Positions 18,505 through 28,382 are shown, counted from the first letter of the stretch. The stretch: 64,000 bases of DNA from PMG-095 sp037200885 (GCA_037200885.1 JBBCIN010000003.1:248001-312000), one strand, 5' to 3'. The notes: generated by a model from the letters alone, not told the origin. Program-made: numbers and translations.

Positions 18505-20321
18505 GCGCTGCCGCTCGAACCGACCCGCACGCTGAGCTCGATCTGCCAGCGTTCGTCGGCGATGATGGGCGCTTGCGCGATCGCTTCGAGCTTAAGGGTA
18601 CCGATCGCGGTCACGGAGGCTTGCAGTTGCACCGCCACGACATCCCCCGCGGCGCGCCCCGCCGCCGGCAAAACGAGCTCAATCTGCGGCAATTCCTCGA
18701 GCTCTCCCGGCCGCCAGCGCTCGAGCACGCTGCCCGCGGGGTCCGCGCGACGCGTGCTCGAACCAAAGAAACGAAATGTGACCGGTTCACCGACTACGAC
18801 GAACAGCTCTTGCGGTGGCAACGCCGCGTGCGTGCCCTCCTCCATTCCGAAGGGCGCGACGCACAGCGCGAACACGGGCGGCTCGAGCCCGGGCAAGGCG
18901 GGCATCGGGCTCTCGATGCCCACGTAGTACGCGCGCGCGGTGCCGCCGCGAATACGCAACCCGCGGCCGTGTCGCACGAGGCCGTAGTAGGCGGCGCCGC
19001 GCGCGACGGCCAAATCGAGATCTTCGCCCGGCAGCACGCGCGCCTTGGCGGAGCCGCGCTGTTCGAGCCAGCCGTTCAGCGTCTCGATCACACGCGTGCG
19101 CAGTACCTCTGCTTTCAGCACGCCGCCGTTGAACAGAATCGCGGTCGGCGGACGCGCGTCCGTCGCGCTGGCGGCAGGCTCGGCGAAGGCATGACGAGCC
19201 AGGAAGGCTGCCAAGTGCTTGGTAATCGCCGCGTCGCTGGCGTAGGGCAGCCCGACTTGAGTCAGGCCGGCGCGTGGGCGGGCCTTGGGCAACTCAGTCG
19301 CGGCGACCGCGGGGAAAAAGCCATCGAGCAAGTAGCGCTCGACTTGCTCGCGACGCAGCTCGCCGCGAATCGAGCCGCCCAAGAGCTGCGAGCCACGGCT
19401 GGGCAAGACGACCGCGACCTGCTCGAGCGTTGCGTCAGAGAGCAGCTTCTCTTTGGCACCGCGGCAGGCGTGGGCCAGCGCGCCGAGTTGAAAGCGATCG
19501 AGCTCCTTGCCTTGCGCCAAGAGCTCCTGGCCAACGACGTGAGCCAGCGCGAGATCCATGTTGTCGCCGCCGAGCAAGATATGATCGCCCACCGCCACGC
19601 GCGAAAGGCCGAGTGAGCCGTCGTGCTCGACCGCGTCGATCAACGAAAAATCCGTGGTGCCGCCGCCGATGTCGATCACCAGCACGCGATCGCCGGCGTG
19701 CAGATGCGAGCGCCAAGCGTCGGCGTTTCGTTCGATCCAAGCGTACAATGCGGCCTGCGGTTCTTCGAGCAGCGTGATCTGTTCGAAGCCGGCCGCGAGC
19801 GCAGCCTCGACGGTCAGATCGCGCGCGCCGGCATCGAAAGAAGCGGGCACCGTCAGCACTACCTCCTGCTCTGAAAGATCGCCATCTGCCGGCCGCGCCG
19901 CGCGAAACGCTTCGTTCAAATGGTCGAGCAAGCGAAACGAAGCTTCGACCGGCGAGATCTTCTCGATGTCCTCCGGCGCGCCCACCGGCAAATTGCCCGC
20001 GCGGCGATCGATGCCACCGTAGGAGAGCCAGCTCTTGGCGCTGGCGATCACCCGTTGTGGTGCTTCCGCGCCGCGTGAGCGCGCGAACTCCCCCACGGCG
20101 AAGCGCCGCTCGGCATCCCAAGGCAGGCTCAAGGCCGGCTCGCTCTCGTGAGCGAAGTACAAAAAGCTGGGTAAAAGCGCGCGCTTGGCCACCGCGCCGA
20201 CAGAGACGAGCTGCTCGATTTCGAGCACGCTGACGCGCTCGTCGGTCGCACCCAGCGGCGCCAGGGCGAGCGCCGAATGAGTCGTCCCGAGATCGATCCC
20301 GACGACGAACTTAGCGCTCAT
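18501..20321 (-). CDS. Hsp70-family ATPase, second gene of the DUF2760-Hsp70-Hsp70 operon
   Basis: A 606-residue protein starting at MSAKFVVGIDLGTTHSALAL. It has the phosphate motifs GIDLGTTHS and VIDIGGGTTDFSLID and the conserved hsp70 fold regions (EEPQAALYAWIE, LLGGDNMDLALAHVVG, ILFNGGVLKAEVLR). Its C-terminal substrate domain is short compared with DnaK (normal for this subgroup) and there is no EEVD-like tail. The start is fixed by an ATGA overlap with the DUF2760 stop at 20318-20321. It is about 30% shorter than its downstream neighbour because it lacks DUF3731. Both ATPases probably act together. Confidence 0.9.
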   Translation of the reverse strand: MSAKFVVGIDLGTTHSALALAPLGATDERVSVLEIEQLVSVGAVAKRALLPSFLYFAHESEPALSLPWDAERRFAVGEFARSRGAEAPQRVIASAKSWLSYGGIDRRAGNLPVGAPEDIEKISPVEASFRLLDHLNEAFRAARPADGDLSEQEVVLTVPASFDAGARDLTVEAALAAGFEQITLLEEPQAALYAWIERNADAWRSHLHAGDRVLVIDIGGGTTDFSLIDAVEHDGSLGLSRVAVGDHILLGGDNMDLALAHVVGQELLAQGKELDRFQLGALAHACRGAKEKLLSDATLEQVAVVLPSRGSQLLGGSIRGELRREQVERYLLDGFFPAVAATELPKARPRAGLTQVGLPYASDAAITKHLAAFLARHAFAEPAASATDARPPTAILFNGGVLKAEVLRTRVIETLNGWLEQRGSAKARVLPGEDLDLAVARGAAYYGLVRHGRGLRIRGGTARAYYVGIESPMPALPGLEPPVFALCVAPFGMEEGTHAALPPQELFVVVGEPVTFRFFGSSTRRADPAGSVLERWRPGELEELPQIELVLPAAGRAAGDVVAVQLQASVTAIGTLKLEAIAQAPIIADERWQIELSVRVGSSGSA

Positions 20322-20887
20322 GACAACTCCAGTTCGGCGGGCGCCACGAGCTTCGGATCGTGCGCGCCGACGATAGTCGGCAGTGTGAGCTCTTCGACCC
20401 GCCAACCGCGGTGGCGCAGGACACCGTGAAACGGGGCGGAGCCCGCCACGTTGCCGACCAGCTTCACGTCCTCGCTCGCCTGCTCCAGCGTCAGCGAAGC
20501 ACCCTCGGCTTCGCTTCGCACGCTGACGATCCGCGCGTGTGCGCGGATCGCGCGACGGCAACCCTCATGGACCACGCGCGCCGCAGCGCCGATGTCTGCG
20601 TCGCTGAACGATGTCAGCTCTTGCTGCACGAAGTCGACGAACCGTCCCTCGCGCTGCAGCAGCGCTAGCAATTGCAGGGCAGCGTTGGCGGAGCTAGGCG
20701 GCGCTTCCTTGTGCGGCGCTTCTCGAGGTTCGACCGGCAACGCGATCGGCGTTGTCGAATCCGTCGGGATCGCCTCCTCACGCGCGAGCGCCACACGCGC
20801 TGCAAAGCGGCCGTCGAACAAGATCCGAAAACTCGTCACCCAAGAAAGCCAGATGCGACTCAGCAGCGGCACGCTCGTAACCGTCAT
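20318..20887 (-). CDS. DUF2760 protein, first gene of the Hsp70 pair operon
   Basis: A 189-residue protein. The N-terminal part (SRIWLSWVTSFRILFDGRFA) and a low-complexity Pro/Glu linker precede a conserved C-terminal domain: ALQLLALLQREGRFVDFVQQ, SDADIGAAARVVHEGCRRA, GSAPFHGVLRHRGWRVEE and VGAHDPKLVAPAELEL. This pattern is DUF2760, a family known to sit beside the Hsp70/DUF3731 pair in proteobacteria. It has no signal peptide and is likely cytosolic. Function is unknown; its constant position at the head of the operon suggests a cofactor or client of the two Hsp70s. Confidence 0.85.
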   Translation of the reverse strand: MTVTSVPLLSRIWLSWVTSFRILFDGRFAARVALAREEAIPTDSTTPIALPVEPREAPHKEAPPSSANAALQLLALLQREGRFVDFVQQELTSFSDADIGAAARVVHEGCRRAIRAHARIVSVRSEAEGASLTLEQASEDVKLVGNVAGSAPFHGVLRHRGWRVEELTLPTIVGAHDPKLVAPAELELS

Positions 20888-20926
20888 TGCGGCGCAGTTT
20901 ACGATCGCAGCCGCAATCTACAACGG

Positions 20927-21808
20927 CTAAGAACCCGTTGCTGCAGTCGTGGCGCTTGCCCCGAAGTCTTTGATCACCGAGAACGTACCGGTCACGGTCT
21001 CGGTCGGTACGGGGGCCGGCAAACTGCTGCCTTCGAACAGCGCGACGACCGCGGTCAAGTTGTCTTCGCCCCCGCGATCATTGGCCAATTGAACGAGCTG
21101 TGCGCACGCCGGCCAGGGACCGTTCGCGGTCAGAATCTGAAGCAGTTCCTCGTGCGTGACGGCGTTGGAGATGCCATCAGAACAGATCAAGAGCTTGTCG
21201 CCTTGGCGCAGTTCGACTTGAGCGATCGCCGCATGGACGTCCTCCACACTGCCCATCGCTTGCAGCAAGATGTTCTTGCGCGGGGAGTTCTCCGCTTCCT
21301 CCGGTTGCATCAGACCTTGATCGACCAACATCTGCACCAGACTTTGATCGCGGGTCAGTTGCTTGAGCTGGCCCGCGCGCAGCAGGTAAGCGCGTGAGTC
21401 CCCCACCTCGGCCACGTAGGCGCTGGTCTGATCGACCAAGACGGCGGTCAAGGTCGCCCCCATGCCGTGACGGCCTTTGATTTGTGCAGCCTCGATCACA
21501 TCCGCATTGGCGCGACGCACCGCGGCCTCGAGCCGTTCCTCCGCGGGCGCCGCACCGCCTGCTTGAAGCGTTGCTCGAACCGACGAGATCACGGTCGAGC
21601 TGGCGACTTCGCCGGCGGCATGCCCGCCCATGCCATCGGACAGCGTGAGCAGCGCGCCACCCCGCCCCACCTTGAACTGGCCGTTCGAAGGGCTGGCGTC
21701 GAAGCTGGCCCCCGTCGACAAGTCGGTCAGCTGAAAGGCATCCTCATTGATGCTACGGGTCAGCCCGACATCCGACAATGCCGCGAAAGTAATGGTAATG
21801 TCAGTCAT
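20927..21808 (-). CDS. PP2C-type protein serine/threonine phosphatase
   Basis: A 293-residue protein from ATG 21808; an upstream GTG at 21820 would add four residues and lacks a ribosome site. The PPM/PP2C metal-binding signatures are present in order: SDVGLTRSINEDAF near the N-terminus, LSDGMGGHAAGE, the central GATLTAVLVDQTSAYVAEVG followed by DSRAYLLR, LICSDGISN and RGGEDNLTAVVALF. Family role: dephosphorylation of Ser/Thr, usually counteracting Hanks-type kinases. Two such kinases are in this window (35213 and 61658), but the nearest genes are the Hsp70 operon just downstream on the same strand, with a gap of 39 bases, so co-transcription is possible. Confidence 0.9.
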   Translation of the reverse strand: MTDITITFAALSDVGLTRSINEDAFQLTDLSTGASFDASPSNGQFKVGRGGALLTLSDGMGGHAAGEVASSTVISSVRATLQAGGAAPAEERLEAAVRRANADVIEAAQIKGRHGMGATLTAVLVDQTSAYVAEVGDSRAYLLRAGQLKQLTRDQSLVQMLVDQGLMQPEEAENSPRKNILLQAMGSVEDVHAAIAQVELRQGDKLLICSDGISNAVTHEELLQILTANGPWPACAQLVQLANDRGGEDNLTAVVALFEGSSLPAPVPTETVTGTFSVIKDFGASATTAATGS

Positions 21809-22021
21809 GGGCGTGCTCACTTATTGGTTCCGATTTCGCTCGATACACAATCGCCGCGTTTGTGGCGAGAGGGCAAGGCCGAACGCAATGGCGTAGCAAG
21901 CCGCCTCGCATGGCCAACCACTACCGGCCTTAAACGAGCGATCCAGCTCCGCCTTTGCAAAGCACGAGCCAACCCCCGCAAGGGCGCTCGCGGCCAAGTC
22001 AAGCGTCGACGCCGGACGCCC

Positions 22022-22465
22022 CTAGTAGCCGAGCACAGACACTTCCCAGAAGGATGCCCAAGTCGGACGCGGATTGCCCATGGCATCGACGCCGGGCACG
22101 GTGCCTGTCACCGTGATGCGGACGTATCGGGCGGACACGTTGCTCGGCATCGGCGCGACCTGCGTCGCGCCCGTACCGTCCGTGGTCGTGGCCTGCGTCG
22201 TGTATACCGTGTCGTTCACCGAGGTCTCGACCAAGTAGGTGTGCTTGCGATCGGCGTTCTCGAATTGCAGCGAGACCTGCGTCAAGACGTGGCTCTCTCC
22301 GAGATCCACGCGCCACCATCGCGGCAAGGCACCCGTAGTCTCAGACCAGCGCGTCGTGCTCTCCCCTTCGTCGCCGCTTCCACTCGGGTTGGCGGGTGGC
22401 TGAGTCGACGCAGTGGTCGGCTCGCCGACGGCAAGCTCGTGCGCGACTCCAGCAGCACCTGCCAT
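22022..22465 (-). CDS. Orphan F5/8 type C (discoidin/CBM32-like) domain, possible gene fragment
   Basis: A 147-residue reading frame, essentially one F5/8-C domain: RWSETTGALPRWWRVDLGES, VLTQVSLQFENADRKHTYLVE, SNVSARYVRITVTG and WASFWEVSVLGY. Such domains normally sit at the C-terminus of secreted glycosidases. Here there is no signal peptide; the frame is closed by a TGA at 22541-22543 after about 25 further codons with no convincing start. It is therefore either a small cytosolic lectin-like protein or, more likely, the leftover end of a larger extracellular enzyme. No frameshifted continuation could be recognised upstream. Confidence 0.5.
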   Translation of the reverse strand: MAGAAGVAHELAVGEPTTASTQPPANPSGSGDEGESTTRWSETTGALPRWWRVDLGESHVLTQVSLQFENADRKHTYLVETSVNDTVYTTQATTTDGTGATQVAPMPSNVSARYVRITVTGTVPGVDAMGNPRPTWASFWEVSVLGY

Positions 22466-22738
22466 CCCGCCGGCGCTGTCGCCACCTCCCGAGATGACAC
22501 CGCTCGTTCTGCGCGCGGGCTGCGACGGCGTCGCGCGCTCTCACCCAGCAGGTAGGTCCGCGTGGGTGCACATGCGGCGTCGGAGTAGCGCGCGCACCGC
22601 GCTTCTTTTGGGCGTGAATCGCTAGTAAAAGCACTTGCTGTTTCCTTTCGAGACGCCGCTGATTCCAGTGTCGAACGCTTCGTGCAACTGCACTGGTATG
22701 CGTTGCAAGTGTGCAGCCTTTGCACCAAATACCTAGAT

Positions 22739-24502
22739 ATGCTCAGGCGGCTTCGGCGCGATTTCTTCTTCATGCTCGTGCCGCTGTTGGCTGGGGTCAC
22801 GGGTTGCGTCCAGGGCAGCGTCGGAGACGGAGTGCACGCCCGACCAACCGGCTCGGCAGGTTCGGGCTCGGGTGCCAGCGCGAGCGCGGGTTCCGATTCG
22901 GGTTCGAGCTCGGGTGCAGGTTCAGTGGCGGGCGCTAGCTCGGGCGATGTCTCCTCACCGCTGCTACCCTCCCGCATTCGCAGACTCTCCAACGCGGAGT
23001 ACGAGAACTCGGCGCGCGCCGTGGTCGGCAACAGCGATCCAGTCGCATCCGACTTTGCTCCCGATACCCGCCAGAGTGGTTACACGCTGAACGACGCGCA
23101 GCGCGTCGATTCCGTGCTCGTAAAGCAGATCTCTGCAGCGGCCACCAAGCTCGCGGCTCAGGTTCGCACGAAGCTCGATACGTTGGCCCCCTGTGCCGAC
23201 CAAACGGCGGGCGCGGAGGCATGCGCCAAGACCTTCATTCAATCGTTCGCCACTCACGCCTTCCGTCGGCCGCTCGGCGACGATGAAGCAGACAAGCTGG
23301 TCGACCTCTATCACGTGGGCGCGGACGGCGCGACGTACGCAGACGGCATCGAGCTGGTCGCGACGGGCGTGCTGCAATCAGCGGGGTTCCTGTACCTCAC
23401 TGAAACCGGCAACGCGGCCGCCGGTAGCCAGGTGAGCCTGACTCCATACGAAACGGCCAGCGCAATTTCCTACTTGGTGACCGCGGGCCCGCCGGATGCG
23501 GCTCTGACCACCGCCGCCGCCAACGGCCAGCTCGCAACGGCCGAGCAACGCAGTGCCGTATTCACCCGGCTCGTGAGCGGCGCGGATCCTTCGGCCGCAC
23601 GTGCGCGCGTGTTGCGCGTCATTCAAGAGTGGATCGGCATCGATCGTTTGGCCGATACCGCCAAGGACACCAATGCCTACCCGGCTTTCGCAACTTGGAA
23701 GCCATTCATGCTGAGCGAGAGCGGCGCGTTCCTACAGCACTTGATCGACACCAAGACGGGCACGGTCGGAGAGCTGCTAGGTGCCAACTGGACCGTTGCG
23801 CAGGATCAGGACTTCAGCACGAAGTACTACGAGGGCACCGCCTCGACCAACGGCGAAGTCGCGCTACCGCAGCGCCGCGGTATCTTGAACCAAGGCGCCT
23901 TTCTCTCGGTCTACGCGCACGCCAGCGAAACCGGCCCGGTCCTGCGTGGCTTGGCGATCCAACGGCGCTTGGCCTGCCAGACCGTGCGATCGCCATCGGA
24001 GATCAACCTCACGGTACCACCACTCATGCCGGATCCGACCAAGACCACGCGTCAACGCATGGTCGCCCACGCCACGGACCCCATCTGCGCCAGTTGCCAC
24101 ACCGCAATCGACTCGCTCGGCTTTACCTTCGAGCAATACGACGGCATGGGCCAACATCAAACGACGGACAATGGCCAACCCGTCGACAGCCACACCACCG
24201 TCGCGTTGGGCTTCGATTTCGACGGCGACTACGCGGATTCCAATCAACTGGCGACCGCGCTGTCGACCAGCGCCGTCGTGCGTGAGTGTTTTGCGCGCAA
24301 CATTTTCCGAGCTTCCGCCGGCCGCAGCGACAACGACGTGCAGGCCGCCGAACAAGCCTTCGTGGACTATTGGAAAACCGTGCCCGCGCCAGCGCCGGAC
24401 ACCACGCACCCAACTCCCGCCTCGGCCGCCGAGGGCAGCATCTTGGAGGCCCTCCGCTCCGTCATCACGAGCCCCAACTTCACGCTCCGGAGAGCGCAAT
24501 GA
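22739..24502 (+). CDS. Exported DUF1592/DUF1588/DUF1585-type lipoprotein with one c-type haem motif
   Basis: A 587-residue protein. The start at 22739 gives MLRRLRRDFFFMLVPLLAGV with lipobox VTGC; a Ser/Gly/Ala linker follows. The domain order matches the planctomycete/myxobacterial DUF1592 architecture: RIRRLSNAEYENSARAVVG at the N-terminus, then HAFRRPLGDDEADKLVDLY, then the DUF1588 block RRGILNQGAFLSVYAH with C450-A-S-C-H (covalent haem c site), and a DUF1585-like end (STSAVVRECFARNIFRASAG). Its stop overlaps the ATG of the next gene (ATGA). Function is not established; a redox-linked outer-membrane role is inferred. Confidence 0.85.
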   Translation: MLRRLRRDFFFMLVPLLAGVTGCVQGSVGDGVHARPTGSAGSGSGASASAGSDSGSSSGAGSVAGASSGDVSSPLLPSRIRRLSNAEYENSARAVVGNSDPVASDFAPDTRQSGYTLNDAQRVDSVLVKQISAAATKLAAQVRTKLDTLAPCADQTAGAEACAKTFIQSFATHAFRRPLGDDEADKLVDLYHVGADGATYADGIELVATGVLQSAGFLYLTETGNAAAGSQVSLTPYETASAISYLVTAGPPDAALTTAAANGQLATAEQRSAVFTRLVSGADPSAARARVLRVIQEWIGIDRLADTAKDTNAYPAFATWKPFMLSESGAFLQHLIDTKTGTVGELLGANWTVAQDQDFSTKYYEGTASTNGEVALPQRRGILNQGAFLSVYAHASETGPVLRGLAIQRRLACQTVRSPSEINLTVPPLMPDPTKTTRQRMVAHATDPICASCHTAIDSLGFTFEQYDGMGQHQTTDNGQPVDSHTTVALGFDFDGDYADSNQLATALSTSAVVRECFARNIFRASAGRSDNDVQAAEQAFVDYWKTVPAPAPDTTHPTPASAAEGSILEALRSVITSPNFTLRRAQ

Positions 24503-25953
24503 CCCGACTCAGTCCGACACGCCGTGCCTTCCTGCGCGCCATGGGCGCCGGCATGGCCGCTCTTCCCTTTTCACGGCTACTGGAGAACTCGGTCGCGCAG
24601 GCCGCCGGGGAGACCCTGCCGCTCAAGTTCATCACCATCTATCACCCGCACGGTTTATCCGCCGAATTCTGGGCGATGAAGGGCGCCGATACGGAGTCTA
24701 GCTTCGATATCGGTTACGATAACTGCTCGCTGCAACCGTTCGACGACGCCGCCACCTACGGCAAGAGCTTCAAAGACAAGCTGCTCGTGCTCGAAGGCAT
24801 CGATCACCTGTCGAACGCCAACGGGCACGATTCGGCCGGCACCATCCTCACGGGCAGCACGATTGACGGCAGCGCTCGGCGGCCGTCCAACTCTTCGCTC
24901 GATCAGTACCTCGCGGTCACCAAGGGCCTTGGCAGCGACACGCGCATCACGAGCGTAAACCTGGGCGTGGGCAACGATGCGACCGACCCAGGGCTCACCC
25001 TTTCCTACGGTGATGGCGGCGCGCCCTTGCCCAAAATCATCGATCCAGTCGCGGCCTTCCACTTGCTGTTCGACGGCTTGGCCGTGAGCTCGGATCCGGC
25101 GGCAGTGGCCGCGGCCGCGCGCAAGCAAAAGCTCGGGCAAAGCGTGGTCGACTACGTGCGTTGGGACGTCAATCGTTTGCGCACCGGGTTGGCCGCGGCC
25201 GAGCAACAAAAGCTCGACCAACACCTGAGCGCGCTCACCGACCTCGAAAAACAACTCGGTGGAAGCATGGCGGACGGCCCGGTCTGCGCCGTGCCCGCCA
25301 TGCCGGATGCCAGCAAATTCCCGAGCCTGAAGCAGTACAACGGCGGCGAGCCGTACTTCGACGCGATCACGAACGCGCACATCGACATGCTCGCGCAAGC
25401 CTTGGCCTGTGACGTGACCCGCTTCGGCACGCTGTTCATGAATGATTTGTCGTACGCGGCCAATCCGCTGATGTTACCGGCAGACAATCACGGATCGGTC
25501 GCCCACACCTACAATGCGTCTGCCGTGGGCAACAACAGCATCCCGCAGGCGGGCGATCCGACCACCTGGCTGCCGCTCGCGAAGTTCAACAAGTATGTTT
25601 ACGGAAAGGTCGCGCGCCTGATGCAAAAGCTGGATCAGCTGGGCATCTTGGACAGCACGATCATCTATGTGACCAGCGATATGGGTAACCCCGCCCGGCA
25701 CAGCACGCGCAACGTGCCGACGGTGATCGCGGGCGGCGCCAACGGCAAATTCAAAATGGGCCGCCGGCTCAAGATGGCTCCCGCTTGCCCGGCCAGTGAC
25801 GTCTATTGCGACAGCAAGACCACCTACACGCCGACCACCAATAGCAAGATCCTGATCTCGATCGCGCAAGCGTTCGGTCAGGACGTCGACACCTTCGGTA
25901 CGCAACCGAACAAAGCAGACATCACCGGTGCCCTCAGCGCGATGATGGCCTGA
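24499..25953 (+). CDS. DUF1552 Tat-exported protein partnered with the DUF1592-type lipoprotein
   Basis: A 484-residue protein whose ATG overlaps the upstream stop (24499-24502). The N-terminus, MTRLSPTRRAFLRAMGAGMA, is a Tat-type signal with twin arginines. The body matches DUF1552: KFITIYHPHGLSAEFW, LVLEGIDHLSNANGHDSAGT, SNSSLDQYLAV, GILDSTIIYVTSDMG and then RHSTRNVPTVIAGGANG, which has the look of the alkaline-phosphatase/DUF1501-like fold. DUF1552 genes are a constant companion of DUF1592-type genes. The enzymatic activity is not known. Tat export suggests folding with a cofactor before transport. Confidence 0.88.
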   Translation: MTRLSPTRRAFLRAMGAGMAALPFSRLLENSVAQAAGETLPLKFITIYHPHGLSAEFWAMKGADTESSFDIGYDNCSLQPFDDAATYGKSFKDKLLVLEGIDHLSNANGHDSAGTILTGSTIDGSARRPSNSSLDQYLAVTKGLGSDTRITSVNLGVGNDATDPGLTLSYGDGGAPLPKIIDPVAAFHLLFDGLAVSSDPAAVAAAARKQKLGQSVVDYVRWDVNRLRTGLAAAEQQKLDQHLSALTDLEKQLGGSMADGPVCAVPAMPDASKFPSLKQYNGGEPYFDAITNAHIDMLAQALACDVTRFGTLFMNDLSYAANPLMLPADNHGSVAHTYNASAVGNNSIPQAGDPTTWLPLAKFNKYVYGKVARLMQKLDQLGILDSTIIYVTSDMGNPARHSTRNVPTVIAGGANGKFKMGRRLKMAPACPASDVYCDSKTTYTPTTNSKILISIAQAFGQDVDTFGTQPNKADITGALSAMMA

Positions 25954-26205
25954 CCCCCTCGCGCTCCGTGCGGGGTTGGGGGGCGATCGCGGTCCCGCAA
26001 CGCAACTCCTAGCCCCCCTGGTTCCCGTCCAGCTCGGCTTCGCGTGGGGCTCGATATTTCTCATAGCCCGCACGCGAGCGAGATTCGTCCATCGCGGCCG
26101 CGATTTCGACAAGCCGCCGGCCACGACTTCCCCTATTTCAGTAACAGGGACAGGTCACTCGCAGCCGCGTCTCGCGGCCCGCGCTCGGCTCCACCCCACA
26201 AGCCC

Positions 26206-28374
26206 ATGAAACGCTCGCCTGCCGCGCTTCTCTCGTTGCTCCTGGCCCTGCCCGCCCTGGGTGCGTGCTCGCATTCGGCGGACAATCGCTCGTCTCCGTC
26301 AGTCGGTGCGGGCGCTGGCCCCGGAGGCCCAGGCGACGCGGCCGGCAGCGCTTCCACCAATGGCGGCTCGGGCAGCGGCGCGAGCGGTGGTGCAGCGACC
26401 GGGACCAGTTACGCGGGCGCTGCCGAAAACGGCGGCGCGGTCGGCTTTGGTGGCCCGCCCACGTCCGAGAGCGCCCTGCGCAAGGTGAAGAACGTGCTCA
26501 CCGGTTTGGCACCCAGCGATGCCGAGCTCGCGACCGGAAAGATGCCAGGCGGCCTGAAGACCCTAATTGGCACCTGGATGGGCACGCCCGAATTCCAAAA
26601 CAAGCTGATCCTATTTTTTCAGAACACGTTCCAACAGTCGCAGCTTGCGGTGTTGGATTTCGAATTTCAATTGCGCAAGCGTCCGGGCGCGTTCGATCTG
26701 TCCTACGACATCTTCGGCGACAACGCCTATCCGACGCTGTTTCAAAATATGAAGGAGAGCTTCGCGCGCACGGCGATCGCCTTCGTCAGCGCGGGTCGGC
26801 CCATGTCGGATCTGCTCACGACCGACGAGTTCATGATGACTACGGCGCTGAAGAGCCTCTACATGCAGATCGAGGCGCCCTATGACATTCACACCATGAA
26901 CTTCAAGTTCAACCACGGCACGCGCCCAGCGTTGAGCGAAACACTGGATCCGAACAGCCCGAACTACATGACGTTCGGCTTTGAAGCGCCGACCACCACG
27001 ACCGGCCGAAAGTTCACCGGCACCTGCGCCGGTGACAGCACCAAAATCTCGACTTGCCCGGGAAATACGCTGTTATTTCAGGTGCTCCTCGGCTCGATGC
27101 CGCGCGACACCAGCAACAACAGCATCTGTACCAGCCTCGCCGGCTGCATGGAGCATGCGATCAAGCCGTACTTCACGGCCGACGATCTGAGCGACTGGCA
27201 AATGGTGAAGATCGTGAACGGCACTCCGCTCATGCCCTTTGATTTGCCCGCGCTGCGCGCCTCGGGTGCGACCTTGAGCTCGAAGATCCCGCGCGTCGGC
27301 TTTTTCAGCACGCCCGCCTTCTTCGCGGTCTGGAACACCAACGACAGCAACCAGCACCGCGTCACCGCGAATCAAGCCATGCTCGGCTCGATCGGTCTCG
27401 CTTACACCAACGCGGACTCGGCCATCGTGCTGCCGCCGACCACGACCGCGATCGATGGCGAGCACGCGGTGGACGGCTCGGCCTGTTACGGCTGCCACAA
27501 GAGCCTGGACCCGATGCGCCAATTCTGGGGCAATTCGTTCGACTACAACGACAAGCAATTCACCGGGAAGAGCGCCGGCCCGGCGAGCTTCGGCTATGGC
27601 AATGTCTCCGGCAACGGTAAGTCGCTGGCAGACTTCGGCAGCTTTTTGCAGCAGGTCACGGATGAGCAGGTCACCGGCAACGTGATCAGCCGGTTTGCCC
27701 TAGAAATGACACAAAAGCTCTGCTTTTTCGCCAACTCGACCAAGTGCGACGAGACCGATCCGGAGATGCGGCGGATAGCCAGTGCGTTCGAGACGTCCAG
27801 CTTCAAGTTCGACGTGTTGGTCAGCGAGCTGTTCTCGTCTGCGCTGGTGACCAATGCCGAGCCCACGAAAACGAACCAGGAGTATGGCGCCACGGTCAGC
27901 ATCATGCGGCGCGATCAATTCTGCCAAGCGCTGTCCAATCGGCTCGCGGTCCCGGACATTTGCGAGATCAATCTGCCGACTCCCACCGGTGTCACGAGCG
28001 CGATGAACCGCCTCGCGGGCGCGTTACCGGCGGACTCTTTCAGCCGCGGCGTGGCGGCCCCGGTCACGCCCAGCGATCCGAGCTTGTTCTTCCGCGCGGC
28101 CAGCGAGCTCTTGTGCGAAGCCGTCGCCGCCAAGGTGGTCGACTCGGGCGCGGGAGCGAAGTTCACCAGCACGGATGTCGCGACCGCGGTCGAGGAGCTC
28201 GTGACGACCGTGATGGGCGTGCCCCCGACCGACCCGCAGCACCAAGCCGCCGTGGCGGTGTTGACCAGTCATTTCAACGACGCGAAAACTGGCGGCGCGA
28301 CCGCGACCAACGCGCTGCGCTCGACGTTCTCCGCAGCTTGCCAATCGGCACCTTCCCTCGCTCTGGGAATTTGA
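26206..28374 (+). CDS. Second exported haem-motif lipoprotein (DUF1592/DUF1588-like)
   Basis: A 722-residue protein starting at 26206 (MKRSPAALLSLLLALPALGAC, lipobox LGAC), then a Gly/Ala/Ser linker. An N-terminal helical domain (VKNVLTGLAPSDAELATGK and FQNKLILFFQNTFQQSQ) is followed by a DUF1588-like block with TPAFFAVWNTNDSNQHR and C427-Y-G-C-H, then a DUF1585-like end around LAMEMTQ-type sequence (FALEMTQKLCFFANSTKC). It is clearly a distant relative of the 22739 product, longer and with an extra C-terminal helical domain. Nine bases separate it from the downstream Tat protein, so the two are co-transcribed. Confidence 0.78.
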   Translation: MKRSPAALLSLLLALPALGACSHSADNRSSPSVGAGAGPGGPGDAAGSASTNGGSGSGASGGAATGTSYAGAAENGGAVGFGGPPTSESALRKVKNVLTGLAPSDAELATGKMPGGLKTLIGTWMGTPEFQNKLILFFQNTFQQSQLAVLDFEFQLRKRPGAFDLSYDIFGDNAYPTLFQNMKESFARTAIAFVSAGRPMSDLLTTDEFMMTTALKSLYMQIEAPYDIHTMNFKFNHGTRPALSETLDPNSPNYMTFGFEAPTTTTGRKFTGTCAGDSTKISTCPGNTLLFQVLLGSMPRDTSNNSICTSLAGCMEHAIKPYFTADDLSDWQMVKIVNGTPLMPFDLPALRASGATLSSKIPRVGFFSTPAFFAVWNTNDSNQHRVTANQAMLGSIGLAYTNADSAIVLPPTTTAIDGEHAVDGSACYGCHKSLDPMRQFWGNSFDYNDKQFTGKSAGPASFGYGNVSGNGKSLADFGSFLQQVTDEQVTGNVISRFALEMTQKLCFFANSTKCDETDPEMRRIASAFETSSFKFDVLVSELFSSALVTNAEPTKTNQEYGATVSIMRRDQFCQALSNRLAVPDICEINLPTPTGVTSAMNRLAGALPADSFSRGVAAPVTPSDPSLFFRAASELLCEAVAAKVVDSGAGAKFTSTDVATAVEELVTTVMGVPPTDPQHQAAVAVLTSHFNDAKTGGATATNALRSTFSAACQSAPSLALGI

Positions 28375-28382
28375 GGCAAACC

